From positions 1-34,921 of the forward strand of contig JAEZVF010000084.1 of assembly GCA_023443225.1 (NCBI GenBank): a stretch of 34,921 nt of DNA, written 5' to 3'. This DNA is from Bacillota bacterium (GTDB lineage Bacteria > Bacillota > Clostridia > Lachnospirales > Lachnospiraceae). Of this stretch, positions 1 to 5,475 are shown in pieces. A program made the translations under genes and the position numbers. The first letter of the stretch is position 1, and each line of letters begins with the position of its first letter. The notes under the pieces are model-generated. The model was given only the letters and a program-made list of their open reading frames with translations, did not search any database and was not told the origin of the DNA.

Positions 1-1
1 A

Positions 2-232
2 TCTAGGAATGTTGCGGCTATGGCGGAGTCTTTGAATACGTCTACAGAAGAAATTGCGGCAGTTGTTCAAACAATAGTGGTTAATGTGGACAGCACCAAC
101 AAGAATTCTGATGAAATCCTTTTAAGCATTGAACAGACTGCCAAAGCTATGGAGGAAGTTGCCAAGACAGCACAGCACCAGTCAGCAATTGCAGAAGAAT
201 TAAGCAGAATGACTTCTGTATTCAAGATATAA
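2..232 (+). CDS. Methyl-accepting chemotaxis protein, C-terminal fragment
   Basis: The gene is cut by the left window edge; the open frame runs from base 2 to the TAA at 230-232, about 76 residues. The protein is a heptad-like helix rich in Ala, Glu, Ser and Thr (EEIAAVVQTI, AMEEVAKTAQHQ), typical of the last cytoplasmic helix of chemoreceptors. It ends in EELSRMTSVFKI, the usual style of MCP C-termini in Clostridia. Chemoreceptors signal to CheA/CheW and control flagellar rotation. The sensor domain and membrane segments lie outside the window, so the ligand cannot be guessed. An in-frame ATG at 20 is internal, not a start. It fits the other motility genes in the window. Confidence 0.85.
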   Translation, partial: SRNVAAMAESLNTSTEEIAAVVQTIVVNVDSTNKNSDEILLSIEQTAKAMEEVAKTAQHQSAIAEELSRMTSVFKI

Positions 233-415
233 TATTATGAAAGCATTATAAAAGATAATACCGTGAATTCTGAAATTTATTAAAAGTAGAATTTATCGAA
301 AGTATAATTATTATAAAAAGAATAGATTTTAAAATTTCATATATACTATATTTTATAAGAAGCAGTTGTAAGATAAGATGATATCAGATGGAACATGGGA
401 GGAAAATATAAGACG

Positions 416-530
416 ATGAGTTTCATATTTTCTTCTGCTATGAAGACTCATGATATAATAAGACTGCCAAGCCGAAGGCTTGTGTAGATAACGATCATAA
501 ATTTTGTCCTTTAAATTTATGATATAATAA
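416..530. other. Three-hairpin intergenic segment between the chemoreceptor and rpmG
   Basis: The 567-base gap 233-799 holds no convincing gene. Within it are three inverted repeats: 416-427 with 439-451 (one bulged G), CAAGCC/GGCTTG at 468-473 with 477-482 (loop GAA), and a perfect 11-bp AT-rich stem at 494-504 with 513-523. The first and third are each followed by the same 12-mer ATGATATAATAA (450-461 and 519-530). The third hairpin could end the chemoreceptor transcript, but it lacks a clean T-tract. Function is not known; a small RNA or a repeat is possible. Confidence 0.4.
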
Positions 531-655
531 AATTATTTTCAGCAGCTTCTTATATTATTGTATTTATAATTTTATTCTGACATTATTTTTAAATAAAAAA
601 ATACTTGTACTTTTTTCGAAATAGTGATAAAATGGGAATACATATAAAAAATATA

Positions 656-684
656 TTGACGTATGTTTTATAGTATGTTATATT
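656..684 (+). promoter_or_regulatory. SigmaA promoter of rpmG-secE-nusG
   Basis: TTGACG at 656-661 and TATATT at 679-684 are separated by exactly 17 bases. The expected start is near 691, giving a leader of about 110 bases to the rpmG start. It is the only near-consensus promoter upstream of this operon. Confidence 0.75.
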
Positions 685-799
685 AGACTAGCGATGGAAG
701 AGGTCTTTTTTTTATGCCTAAAAATCCGTGTTCCATATATTTTAACTAGAAAATAAGATATTGGATCACCCAATTTTAAATTTAACGGAGGTGGAAGTT

Positions 800-949
800 G
801 TGCGCGTAAAGATCACATTGGCATGTACAGAATGTAAACAACGTAATTATAACATGACAAAGGAAAAGAAAACACATCCTGACAGAATGGAAACAAAAAA
901 ATATTGTAAGTTCTGCAAGTCACACACATTACACAAAGAAACAAAATAA
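800..949 (+). CDS. rpmG: Ribosomal protein bL33 (zinc-binding form)
   Basis: This is a component of the large ribosomal subunit. The start is GTG at 800, with the Shine-Dalgarno GGAGGTGG just before it. This gives 49 residues beginning MRVKITLACTECKQRNY, the standard bL33 length. A longer frame opening at 761 adds 13 unlike residues and has no ribosome site. Two CxxC pairs (CTEC and CKFC) mark the zinc-dependent version of bL33. It heads the rpmG-secE-nusG operon, an order conserved in Firmicutes. Confidence 0.95.
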   Translation: MRVKITLACTECKQRNYNMTKEKKTHPDRMETKKYCKFCKSHTLHKETK

Positions 950-1018
950 TTATATCTAAGCTTCTATACAAACAGAGATGCTTTTTTATCTGTATTTATA
1001 GGAAAGGAAAGTGAAATC

Positions 1019-1228
1019 ATGGGAGAAACCGCTAATACCACAGAAAAAGCTCCAAAGAAAAGTTGGTTGAAAGGTCTTAAGGCTGAATTTAAAAAAATAG
1101 TTTGGCCGGATAAAGAATCACTTGCAAAGCAGTCTGCGGCTGTCATTGTAATAACCTTTGTATTAGGTTTAGTTATTGCTGTATTGGATTTAGGTATCAA
1201 ATATGGTATTGATGTCTTGATTAAATAG
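1019..1228 (+). CDS. secE: Preprotein translocase subunit SecE
   Basis: SecE is the small essential clamp of the SecYEG channel in the cytoplasmic membrane. The 69-residue protein has a charged N-terminal part, the conserved amphipathic segment ending EFKKIVWPDKESL (around residues 25-37), then one hydrophobic transmembrane helix (about 39-60). This single-helix form is the normal size in Firmicutes. The ribosome site GGAAAGG lies about 10 bases upstream. It sits between rpmG and nusG, 15 bases before nusG, and is surely cotranscribed with it. Confidence 0.95.
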   Translation: MGETANTTEKAPKKSWLKGLKAEFKKIVWPDKESLAKQSAAVIVITFVLGLVIAVLDLGIKYGIDVLIK

Positions 1229-1243
1229 GATAAGGGTGATGAT

Positions 1244-1759
1244 ATGTCAGAGACGCATTGGTACGTTGTTCATACCTACTCAGGATATGAGAATAAGGTA
1301 AAAGCCAACATTGAGAAAACAATTGAAAACAGAAAGCTTCAAGATCAAATCTTAGAGGTTTCCGTTCCGATTCAGGATGTCATTGAAGTAAAGAACGGAG
1401 TTAAGAAAAAAGTTCAGAAGAAAATGTTCCCTGGATATGTTTTGCTTAACATGGAGATGAATGACGATACTTGGTACGTAGTCCGTAATACGAGAGGCGT
1501 TACCGGCTTCGTCGGTCCTGGATCCAAACCTGTTCCATTAACAGAATCAGAAATGCGTGGAATGGGAATTAAGAAAGATGAAATTACGGTTGGTTTTGAA
1601 ATTGGTGATATGGTGGAAGTAATCTCCGGTGTGTGGGAGAATACAACTGGAATCATCAAACAGATTAATCAACATAAACAATTCGTCACGATTAGTGTCG
1701 ATATGTTTGGACGTGAAACTCCTGTCGAGATAAGTTTCACGGATGTCAAAAAATTGTAA
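1244..1759 (+). CDS. nusG: Transcription termination/antitermination factor NusG
   Basis: NusG binds RNA polymerase and couples it to Rho or the ribosome. The 171-residue product opens with WYVVHTYSGYENKVK, the NGN domain, and contains MFPGYVLLNM and VRNTRGVTGFVG. A KOW domain follows (roughly residues 118-171, GDMVEVISGVWENTTGIIK). Length is normal for the family. It follows secE by 15 bases. After the stop, a TCTAGAA/TTCTAGA inverted repeat (1771-1777 with 1812-1818) precedes the multi-hairpin element before rplK. Confidence 0.97.
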   Translation: MSETHWYVVHTYSGYENKVKANIEKTIENRKLQDQILEVSVPIQDVIEVKNGVKKKVQKKMFPGYVLLNMEMNDDTWYVVRNTRGVTGFVGPGSKPVPLTESEMRGMGIKKDEITVGFEIGDMVEVISGVWENTTGIIKQINQHKQFVTISVDMFGRETPVEISFTDVKKL

Positions 1760-1820
1760 GCTAAGAAACGTCTAGAATGATAAGGAAAACATTCCGTTGC
1801 AGTACAAGTTTTTCTAGATG

Positions 1821-1996
1821 GTGGGAGGGTAATGGCTGCAGAGCAGCCATGGAAAATTGCAAGCAATTTTCGTGTTTGGCGATATTAGCCATAGAAATTA
1901 CAAAGCAATTTTCATGTTTGGTGATGCTAGCCTGGAAAATCGTATAGCGATTTTCATATAATTAGGCCTGCCTAATTATTACTCCCGATACTACCA
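1821..1996. repeat. Multi-hairpin element, copy A (nusG-rplK gap)
   Basis: This is a 176-base non-coding module. Its outer arms GTGGGAGGGTAAT (1821-1833) and ATTACTCCC...CCAC (1978-1996) are complementary. Between them are packed small hairpins: ATGGCTGC/GCAGCCAT (1832-1839, 1843-1850), GAAAATTGC/GCAATTTTC (1852-1860, 1863-1871), an imperfect version of the same (about 1894-1913), GAAAATCG/CGATTTTC (1935-1942, 1948-1955) and ATAATTAGGC/GCCTAATTAT (1958-1967, 1970-1979). It ends 24 bases before the rplK start. A second copy precedes rplA. It could be a mobile palindromic repeat or an RNA control element. Confidence 0.85.
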
Positions 1997-2020
1997 CAAT
2001 ATTTCAGGAGGTATGCTATA

Positions 2021-2446
2021 ATGGCAAAGAAAGTTACAGGTTATATTAAATTACAAATCCCAGCTGCAAAGGCTACACCAGCACCACCGGTTGGACCAGC
2101 TTTAGGACAGCATGGTGTAAACATTGTACAATTTACAAAAGAATTTAATGCAAGAACAGCAGATCAAGAAGGAATGATTATTCCTGTAGTTATTACAGTA
2201 TATCAGGATAGAAGCTTTAGTTTTATTACTAAGACTCCACCTGCAGCAATCTTATTAAAGAAAGCTTGCAATCTTAAGTCTGGTTCAGCAGCACCTAACA
2301 AGACTAAAGTTGCGACTATTACAAAAGCTGAAGTTCAAAAAATTGCGGAACTTAAGATGCCGGACTTAAATGCAGCTAACATTGATACTGCAATTAGTAT
2401 GATATCTGGAACAGCTAGAAGTATGGGAATTACTGTAGTTGATTAA
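2021..2446 (+). CDS. rplK: Ribosomal protein uL11
   Basis: uL11 forms the base of the ribosomal stalk with 23S rRNA at the GTPase centre and is needed for stringent-response sensing. The 141-residue product has the typical start AKKVTGYIKLQIPAAKATPAPPVGPALGQ region (proline-rich N-domain) and the C-terminal rRNA-binding domain with GSAAPNKTKVATIT and GTARSMGITV. The ATG at 2021 follows AGGAGG at 2007. It pairs with rplA as usual, but both genes are preceded by copies of the multi-hairpin element. Confidence 0.97.
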   Translation: MAKKVTGYIKLQIPAAKATPAPPVGPALGQHGVNIVQFTKEFNARTADQEGMIIPVVITVYQDRSFSFITKTPPAAILLKKACNLKSGSAAPNKTKVATITKAEVQKIAELKMPDLNAANIDTAISMISGTARSMGITVVD

Positions 2447-2459
2447 TATGTTCGTTACT

Positions 2460-2595
2460 GTGGGAGGGCAATAGTTGCTTCGCAACTATGGAAAATTGCT
2501 TCGCAATTTTCTGGAAAGCGACATACAACTTGGAAAATCGCAAAGCGATTTTCCTATAATTAGTCTTACCTAATTATTACTCCCGATACTACCAC
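2460..2595. repeat. Multi-hairpin element, copy B (rplK-rplA gap)
   Basis: This is a 136-base shorter version of copy A with the same outer arms: GTGGGAGGGCAAT at 2460-2472 and an 18-base 3' arm ending CTACCAC at 2595. Inner hairpins are ATAGTTGC/GCAACTAT (2471-2478, 2482-2489), GAAAATTGC/GCAATTTTC (2491-2499, 2503-2511), GGAAAATCGC/GCGATTTTCC (2532-2541, 2545-2554) and ATAATTAG/CTAATTAT (2556-2563, 2570-2577). The first stem differs from copy A at paired positions on both sides, so base pairing is kept. It ends 15 bases before the rplA start codon. Confidence 0.85.
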
Positions 2596-2610
2596 TAGGA
2601 GGTTAGAAGA

Positions 2611-3303
2611 ATGAAAAGAGGAAAAAAATATGCAGAGGCTGCAAAGCTTATCGACAGAGCAAATCTTTATGATGCAGAAGAAGCAATAAGTTTAGTTAAA
2701 AAATCAGCAGTTGCTAAATTTGATGAGACAGTAGAAGCTCATATCAGACTTGGTGTTGATGGACGTCATGCTGATCAGCAGGTACGTGGTGCGGTTGTAT
2801 TACCACACGGAACCGGTAAAACAGTTAGAGTGCTTGTATTTGCGAAAGGTGATAAAGCAAGTGAAGCAGAGGCTGCTGGTGCAGATTTCGTTGGTGGGGA
2901 CGAATTAGTTCCTAAGATTCAGAACGAAGGATGGTTAGAGTTTGATGTTGTAGTTGCAACTCCAGATATGATGGGTGTTGTGGGTCGTTTAGGACGTGTA
3001 CTTGGACCTAAGGGCTTAATGCCTAACCCAAAAGCTGGTACTGTTACCATGGATGTAACAAAAGCTGTTAATGATATTAAAGCAGGTAAGATCGAGTATC
3101 GTTTAGATAAAACAAATATTATTCACGTGCCGTTGGGAAAAGCTTCATTTACTGAAGAACAATTAGCGGACAACTTCCATACGCTGATCGGTGCGATTAT
3201 TAAAGCAAAACCATCTGCTGCAAAAGGACAATATCTTAAGAGTGTTACATTGGCTTCTACTATGGGACCTGGTGTTAAATTAAACACAGGTAAGTTAAGC
3301 TAA
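2611..3303 (+). CDS. rplA: Ribosomal protein uL1
   Basis: uL1 builds the mobile L1 stalk next to the E site and in many bacteria represses its own mRNA. The 230-residue product has the family start KRGKKYAEAAKLID, the middle domain with VLVFAKGDKASEAEAAGAD, and the signature MGVVGRLGRVLGPKGLMPNPK followed by GTVT. Length is normal. A ribosome site AGGAGG (2597-2602) precedes the ATG. Any uL1 feedback site should lie in the rplK leader; whether the multi-hairpin element contains it cannot be told from sequence alone. Confidence 0.97.
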   Translation: MKRGKKYAEAAKLIDRANLYDAEEAISLVKKSAVAKFDETVEAHIRLGVDGRHADQQVRGAVVLPHGTGKTVRVLVFAKGDKASEAEAAGADFVGGDELVPKIQNEGWLEFDVVVATPDMMGVVGRLGRVLGPKGLMPNPKAGTVTMDVTKAVNDIKAGKIEYRLDKTNIIHVPLGKASFTEEQLADNFHTLIGAIIKAKPSAAKGQYLKSVTLASTMGPGVKLNTGKLS

Positions 3304-3333
3304 TAACTTTTGCATAGAAATTTTGTTTTATGG

Positions 3334-3362
3334 TTGACACTGTTATAGATTAATGTTATACT
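3334..3362 (+). promoter_or_regulatory. SigmaA promoter of rplJ-rplL
   Basis: TTGACA (3334-3339), a 17-base spacer and TATACT (3357-3362) form a near-consensus promoter. The expected start is around 3369, directly at the beginning of the L10 leader. rplJL is therefore separately promoted from rplKA. Confidence 0.88.
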
Positions 3363-3368
3363 ACGAAA

Positions 3369-3522
3369 TGCAATAACTGCCGTAGACAGTAGGTGCCGGA
3401 GAATTGATTCCATAATAAACGTTATGGGGCATTCATGGTATAAGTTGAAAACGCCTACCGAGGGAATAAGAAATCACAGATGACTTATGCAATCCCTTAC
3501 TGCCTAGCAGTAAGGGATTTTT
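3369..3522 (+). promoter_or_regulatory. Ribosomal protein L10 leader (autoregulatory RNA)
   Basis: The segment after the promoter carries the recognisable L10-leader core: GCCGTAGACAGTAGGTGCC near 3380-3398 and the partner segment CGCCTACCGAGG near 3453-3464, so GTAGG pairs with CCTAC across an internal domain. In this known family the L10(L12)4 complex binds the kink-turn region and controls transcription of rplJL. Here the downstream partner is a terminator hairpin at 3491-3519, which fits an attenuation mechanism. Confidence 0.85.
3491..3522 (+). terminator. Attenuator hairpin of the L10 leader
   Basis: A perfect 13-bp stem, AATCCCTTACTGC (3491-3503) with GCAGTAAGGGATT (3507-3519), has a 3-base loop and runs into a T-tract. 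It lies 49 bases before the rplJ start, so it must be conditional. Confidence 0.88.
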
Positions 3523-3570
3523 ATGATTTCCGGCCAGGCAATTAGCTAAACTATAAGGAGGTGTACTAGA

Positions 3571-4056
3571 ATGGCTAAAGTAGAAATTAAACAACCCATT
3601 GTTGATGAAATTAAAGGGTATGTAAATGACGCAAAATCAATTGTAGCAGTAGACTATCGTGGATTAACTGTTGAAGAAGATACAAAACTTCGTAAACAAT
3701 TAAGAGAAGCTGGAGTTGTATATAAAGTTTACAAAAATACATTGTTAAAGCGTGCATTTGAAGGAACACAATATGAAGCATTAGCAAAACATCTGGAAGG
3801 ACCAACAGCTGTAGCATTTGGTATCGAGGATGCAACTGCTCCTGCAAGAATTATTAGTGGAGTTATTAAAAATGCTCCAAAATTAGAGTTTAAGGCTGGT
3901 GTAGTTGAAGGAACCTATTATGATGTAAAAGGTATCGAAGTTATCGCTACCATCCCATCAAGAGAAGTGCTTATTTCCAAATTACTTGGAAGTTTACAGT
4001 CTCCTATTACAAACTTTGCTCGAGTACTTAATCAAGTTGCTGAAAAACAAGCATAA
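3571..4056 (+). CDS. rplJ: Ribosomal protein uL10
   Basis: uL10 anchors L7/L12 dimers to the ribosomal stalk. The 161-residue product shows the family features AKSIVAVDYRGLTVEEDTKLR, a YKVYKNTLLKRA motif near residues 51-62, and a C-terminal helix (SLQSPITNFARVLNQVAEK) that binds L12. The start ATG follows AAGGAGGTG. It is 64 bases ahead of rplL and shares its L10-leader control. Confidence 0.96.
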   Translation: MAKVEIKQPIVDEIKGYVNDAKSIVAVDYRGLTVEEDTKLRKQLREAGVVYKVYKNTLLKRAFEGTQYEALAKHLEGPTAVAFGIEDATAPARIISGVIKNAPKLEFKAGVVEGTYYDVKGIEVIATIPSREVLISKLLGSLQSPITNFARVLNQVAEKQA

Positions 4057-4120
4057 TCGAATTAACAATTTAATTATTAACTAGAAATAACAATTAGAAT
4101 AAAATTGGAGGTAATTTAAA

Positions 4121-4489
4121 ATGACAACTCAAGAATTTATCGAAGCTATTAAGAGCTTAACCGTATTAGAATTAAATGATTTAGTTAAAGCATGTGAAGA
4201 AGAATTTGGTGTATCAGCAGCAGCGGGTGTTGTAGTAGCAGGACCAGCAGCAGGCGGCGCAGCATCTGAAGAAGAGAAGACTGAATTTGACGTAGAATTA
4301 ACAGAGTGCGGCCCTAACAAAGTTAAGGTTATCAAAGTTGTACGTGAAATCACAGGCTTAGGCTTAAAAGAAGCAAAAGATGCTGTTGATGGAGCACCTA
4401 AGGTAATCAAAGAAGCAGCTTCTAAAGATGAAGCTAACGATATTAAAGCTAAACTTGAAGCAGAAGGCGCTAAAGTTACACTTAAGTAA
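4121..4489 (+). CDS. rplL: Ribosomal protein bL12 (L7/L12)
   Basis: bL12 is the multicopy stalk protein that recruits translation GTPases. The 122-residue product has an N-terminal dimerisation domain (EFIEAIKSLTVLELNDLVKACEE), an Ala/Gly-rich hinge near residues 36-53, and the conserved C-domain with KVIKVVREITGLGLKEAKD and a DGAPKVIKE segment. Ribosome site GGAGG is at 4107-4111. It is followed at once by a strong terminator, so it is not cotranscribed with rpoB. Confidence 0.97.
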   Translation: MTTQEFIEAIKSLTVLELNDLVKACEEEFGVSAAAGVVVAGPAAGGAASEEEKTEFDVELTECGPNKVKVIKVVREITGLGLKEAKDAVDGAPKVIKEAASKDEANDIKAKLEAEGAKVTLK

Positions 4490-4505
4490 TTTGACCTTTA
4501 TTCCA

Positions 4506-4540
4506 AAAGAACCCCAGGGTATCAAACCATGGGGTTCTTT
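4506..4540 (+). terminator. Terminator after rplL
   Basis: An 11-bp stem, AAAGAACCCCA (4506-4516) with TGGGGTTCTTT (4530-4540), encloses a 13-base loop and ends in T residues. It closes the rplJL transcript. Confidence 0.88.
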
Positions 4541-4614
4541 CATATTTAGAAGACAAAACAATACTATGCTATCTTAAGTACGAGTATTATTATAGTTGAG
4601 AAAAGGAGCTAAAA

Positions 4615-4986
4615 ATGAAAGAGACAGCAGATCAGCAGAGTTCGAAGATTCTAACCATAGATGAATATATTGCAGCTTGTTCTGAGGATATTCAACCAAG
4701 GCTTGAAGAACTAAGACAGATTATTTCGAATACTGCACCTGAAATGACGGAAAGAATGAGTTGGCAGATGCCAACATTCTATTATAAAGGTAATATAATT
4801 CATTTTGCTGCCCATAAAAAACATATAGGAATCTATCCAGGTCCGGAGGCGGTAAAGTTTTTTGCAGACAGGCTGAAAGATTACAAAACTTCAAAGGGAG
4901 CTATACAGATTCCGAACAATCGTGAAATTGATATAGAACTTATTCGGGATATTGTAAAATTTAATATGGAAAAGAATCGAGGATAA
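4615..4986 (+). CDS. DUF1801 / YdhG-like frataxin-fold protein
   Basis: The 123-residue soluble protein has the DUF1801 pattern: IDEYIAACSEDIQPRLEELRQII at the N-terminus, then ERMSWQMPTFYYKGN (around 43-57), HFAAHKKHIGIYPGPEAV (around 60-77) and a final GAIQIPNNREID region. In Bacillus subtilis a member of this family (YdhG/Fra) acts as a frataxin-like iron chaperone for iron-sulfur assembly; function here is inferred. AAAGGAG precedes the ATG at 4615. It lies between the rplL terminator and the rpoB promoter, so it is an extra gene inside the classic rplJL-rpoBC block and probably transcribed alone. No clear promoter was seen. Confidence 0.8.
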   Translation: MKETADQQSSKILTIDEYIAACSEDIQPRLEELRQIISNTAPEMTERMSWQMPTFYYKGNIIHFAAHKKHIGIYPGPEAVKFFADRLKDYKTSKGAIQIPNNREIDIELIRDIVKFNMEKNRG

Positions 4987-5164
4987 GTGCAATCAATTTG
5001 AATTCGAAAAGAAAGTTTACTTCTTAGTTTAATGTCTTTATTTGATTATGTAAGGAAGAACGATGGAAATGAGAATAAATGGTATAATTGTAGGTTATAT
5101 GGGTAAATTTAAAAAGAAGTAACAGTTTAGGCATTAGATGTACTGTAATGATGAAATAGAAAAA

Positions 5165-5208
5165 GTCAACAAAAAACTGTTGACATCTTGAAAAAATTAT
5201 GATAGCAT
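5165..5208 (+). promoter_or_regulatory. rpoB promoter with a palindrome over the -35 box
   Basis: TTGACA (5180-5185), a 17-base spacer and TAGCAT (5203-5208) form the promoter. The -35 box is the right half of an inverted repeat GTCAACA (5165-5171) / TGTTGAC (5178-5184) with a 6-base centre. Such a site could bind a regulator. It gives rpoBC a promoter independent of rplJL. Bases 4987-5164 before it hold no supported gene. Confidence 0.75.
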
Positions 5209-5215
5209 GAAAGAT

Positions 5216-5475
5216 GCACTATTGTGCTGTTATGTGCCTTATTATTAATATTATAGCACATATCGATATAAATGAAAAGTATTTTCATAAAATTATTCAA
5301 GAATATTTCGTAGGGTAAAGGGACAGGAAGCGTTAGTGTGGAAAATTGTAAATATAACCCAAATGTACCTAAAAGCATATTGCAGCAATGCAAACAATTA
5401 TGCAAGCATACATGCAAGCATTAATGCTAGAAATATTAGAGAATATTAATAAAATATCAAGGGGTGAAAACGTCA
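5216..5475 (+). promoter_or_regulatory. Long structured rpoB leader
   Basis: About 260 bases separate the predicted start (near 5215) from the rpoB ATG. TGTGCT (5223-5228) and TATGTGC (5231-5237) can each pair with AGCACATA (5255-5262), so two hairpins exclude each other. ATGAAAA/TTTTCAT forms another stem at 5272-5278 and 5282-5288. Near 5400-5428 the sequence ATGCAAGCAT is repeated. There is no T-tract terminator and no open frame of note. Regulation is possible but unproven. Confidence 0.45.

Noticed and set aside
4129..4410. Open frames antisense to rplL, rpoB, rpoC, fusA, tuf and others
   Set aside because: They mirror strongly conserved genes, have no ribosome sites of note and resemble no family; they are by-products of codon bias.
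5063..5122. A 19-codon open frame (MEMRINGIIVGYMGKFKKK) with AAGGAA before its ATG in the gap before rpoB
   Set aside because: Too short and without a family, promoter or conservation evidence; chance frames of this size are common in AT-rich DNA.
5464..5475. GTG 5464 as rpoB start
   Set aside because: It overlaps the AAGGGGTGA ribosome site; ATG 5476 has proper spacing.
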